Shown here piece by piece: positions 5,776 to 5,797 of a stretch of 5,797 bases of DNA. Under the pieces are notes generated by a model. It was not told where the DNA came from. It worked only from the letters and a program-made list of their open reading frames with translations, and did not search any database. Origin of the DNA: an uncultured Lachnospiraceae bacterium. GTDB taxonomy: Bacteria; Bacillota; Clostridia; Lachnospirales; Lachnospiraceae. Within the stretch, counting starts at the first letter, position 1, and the number at the start of each line of letters is the position of its first letter. A program made the translations under genes and the position numbers. The stretch is from assembly GCA_945485625.1 (NCBI GenBank), contig CALYSH010000108.1, positions 1 through 5,797 on the forward strand. The letters run 5' to 3'.

Positions 5776-5797
5776 AATAACTTGCCTATTTTCCCGA

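Overview
The window looks like ordinary chromosomal DNA from a low-to-mid GC Firmicute. A gut-type Clostridia member, probably Lachnospiraceae, is my best guess. That placement rests on strong AGGAGG-type ribosome binding sites, a YtrA-type GntR regulator next to a YtrB-like ABC ATPase, an N-terminally extended GNAT enzyme of a kind I associate with Lachnospiraceae, and a cytoplasmic cyclophilin. The placement is inference; no rRNA or other marker gene is present. A chemotaxis receptor fragment at the left edge suggests a motile cell.

Layout. (1) 1-594, plus strand: the C-terminal part of a methyl-accepting chemotaxis protein, cut by the window edge. (2) 611-1450, minus strand: a two-part protein with an N-terminal region of unclear, possibly HAD-like fold and a C-terminal RimJ/RimL-type acetyltransferase. 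It converges on the receptor gene with only 16 bases between the stop codons. A hairpin with a T-run that could stop receptor transcription lies inside its 3' end. (3) 1451-1618: a divergent intergenic region with candidate promoters for both directions and a 7-bp dyad. (4) 1619-2137, plus strand: a cyclophilin-type peptidyl-prolyl isomerase. (5) 2181-5723, minus strand: a compact three-gene operon, transcribed GntR repressor, then ABC ATPase, then a large ABC permease with an extracytoplasmic C-terminal domain. The reading frames overlap by 4 and 26 bases. (6) 5724-5797: the operon leader, with an extended -10 element and a perfect 10-bp palindrome that is a good candidate operator for the GntR protein.

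How the genes work together. Only the ABC operon forms a clear functional unit. The family precedent is the B. subtilis ytr operon, in which a short GntR regulator controls an ABC transporter that responds to cell-envelope antibiotics. The regulator here probably represses its own operon from the palindrome; the transported substrate cannot be read from the sequence. The receptor, acetyltransferase and cyclophilin look like independent neighbours.

I see no clearly new biological system. The most unusual observation is in the ABC ATPase: the H-loop histidine is replaced by glutamine within a cluster of changes, while Walker A, the signature motif and Walker B remain intact. No stretch over 300 bases lacks a gene, and I found no RNA gene, mobile element or CRISPR array.
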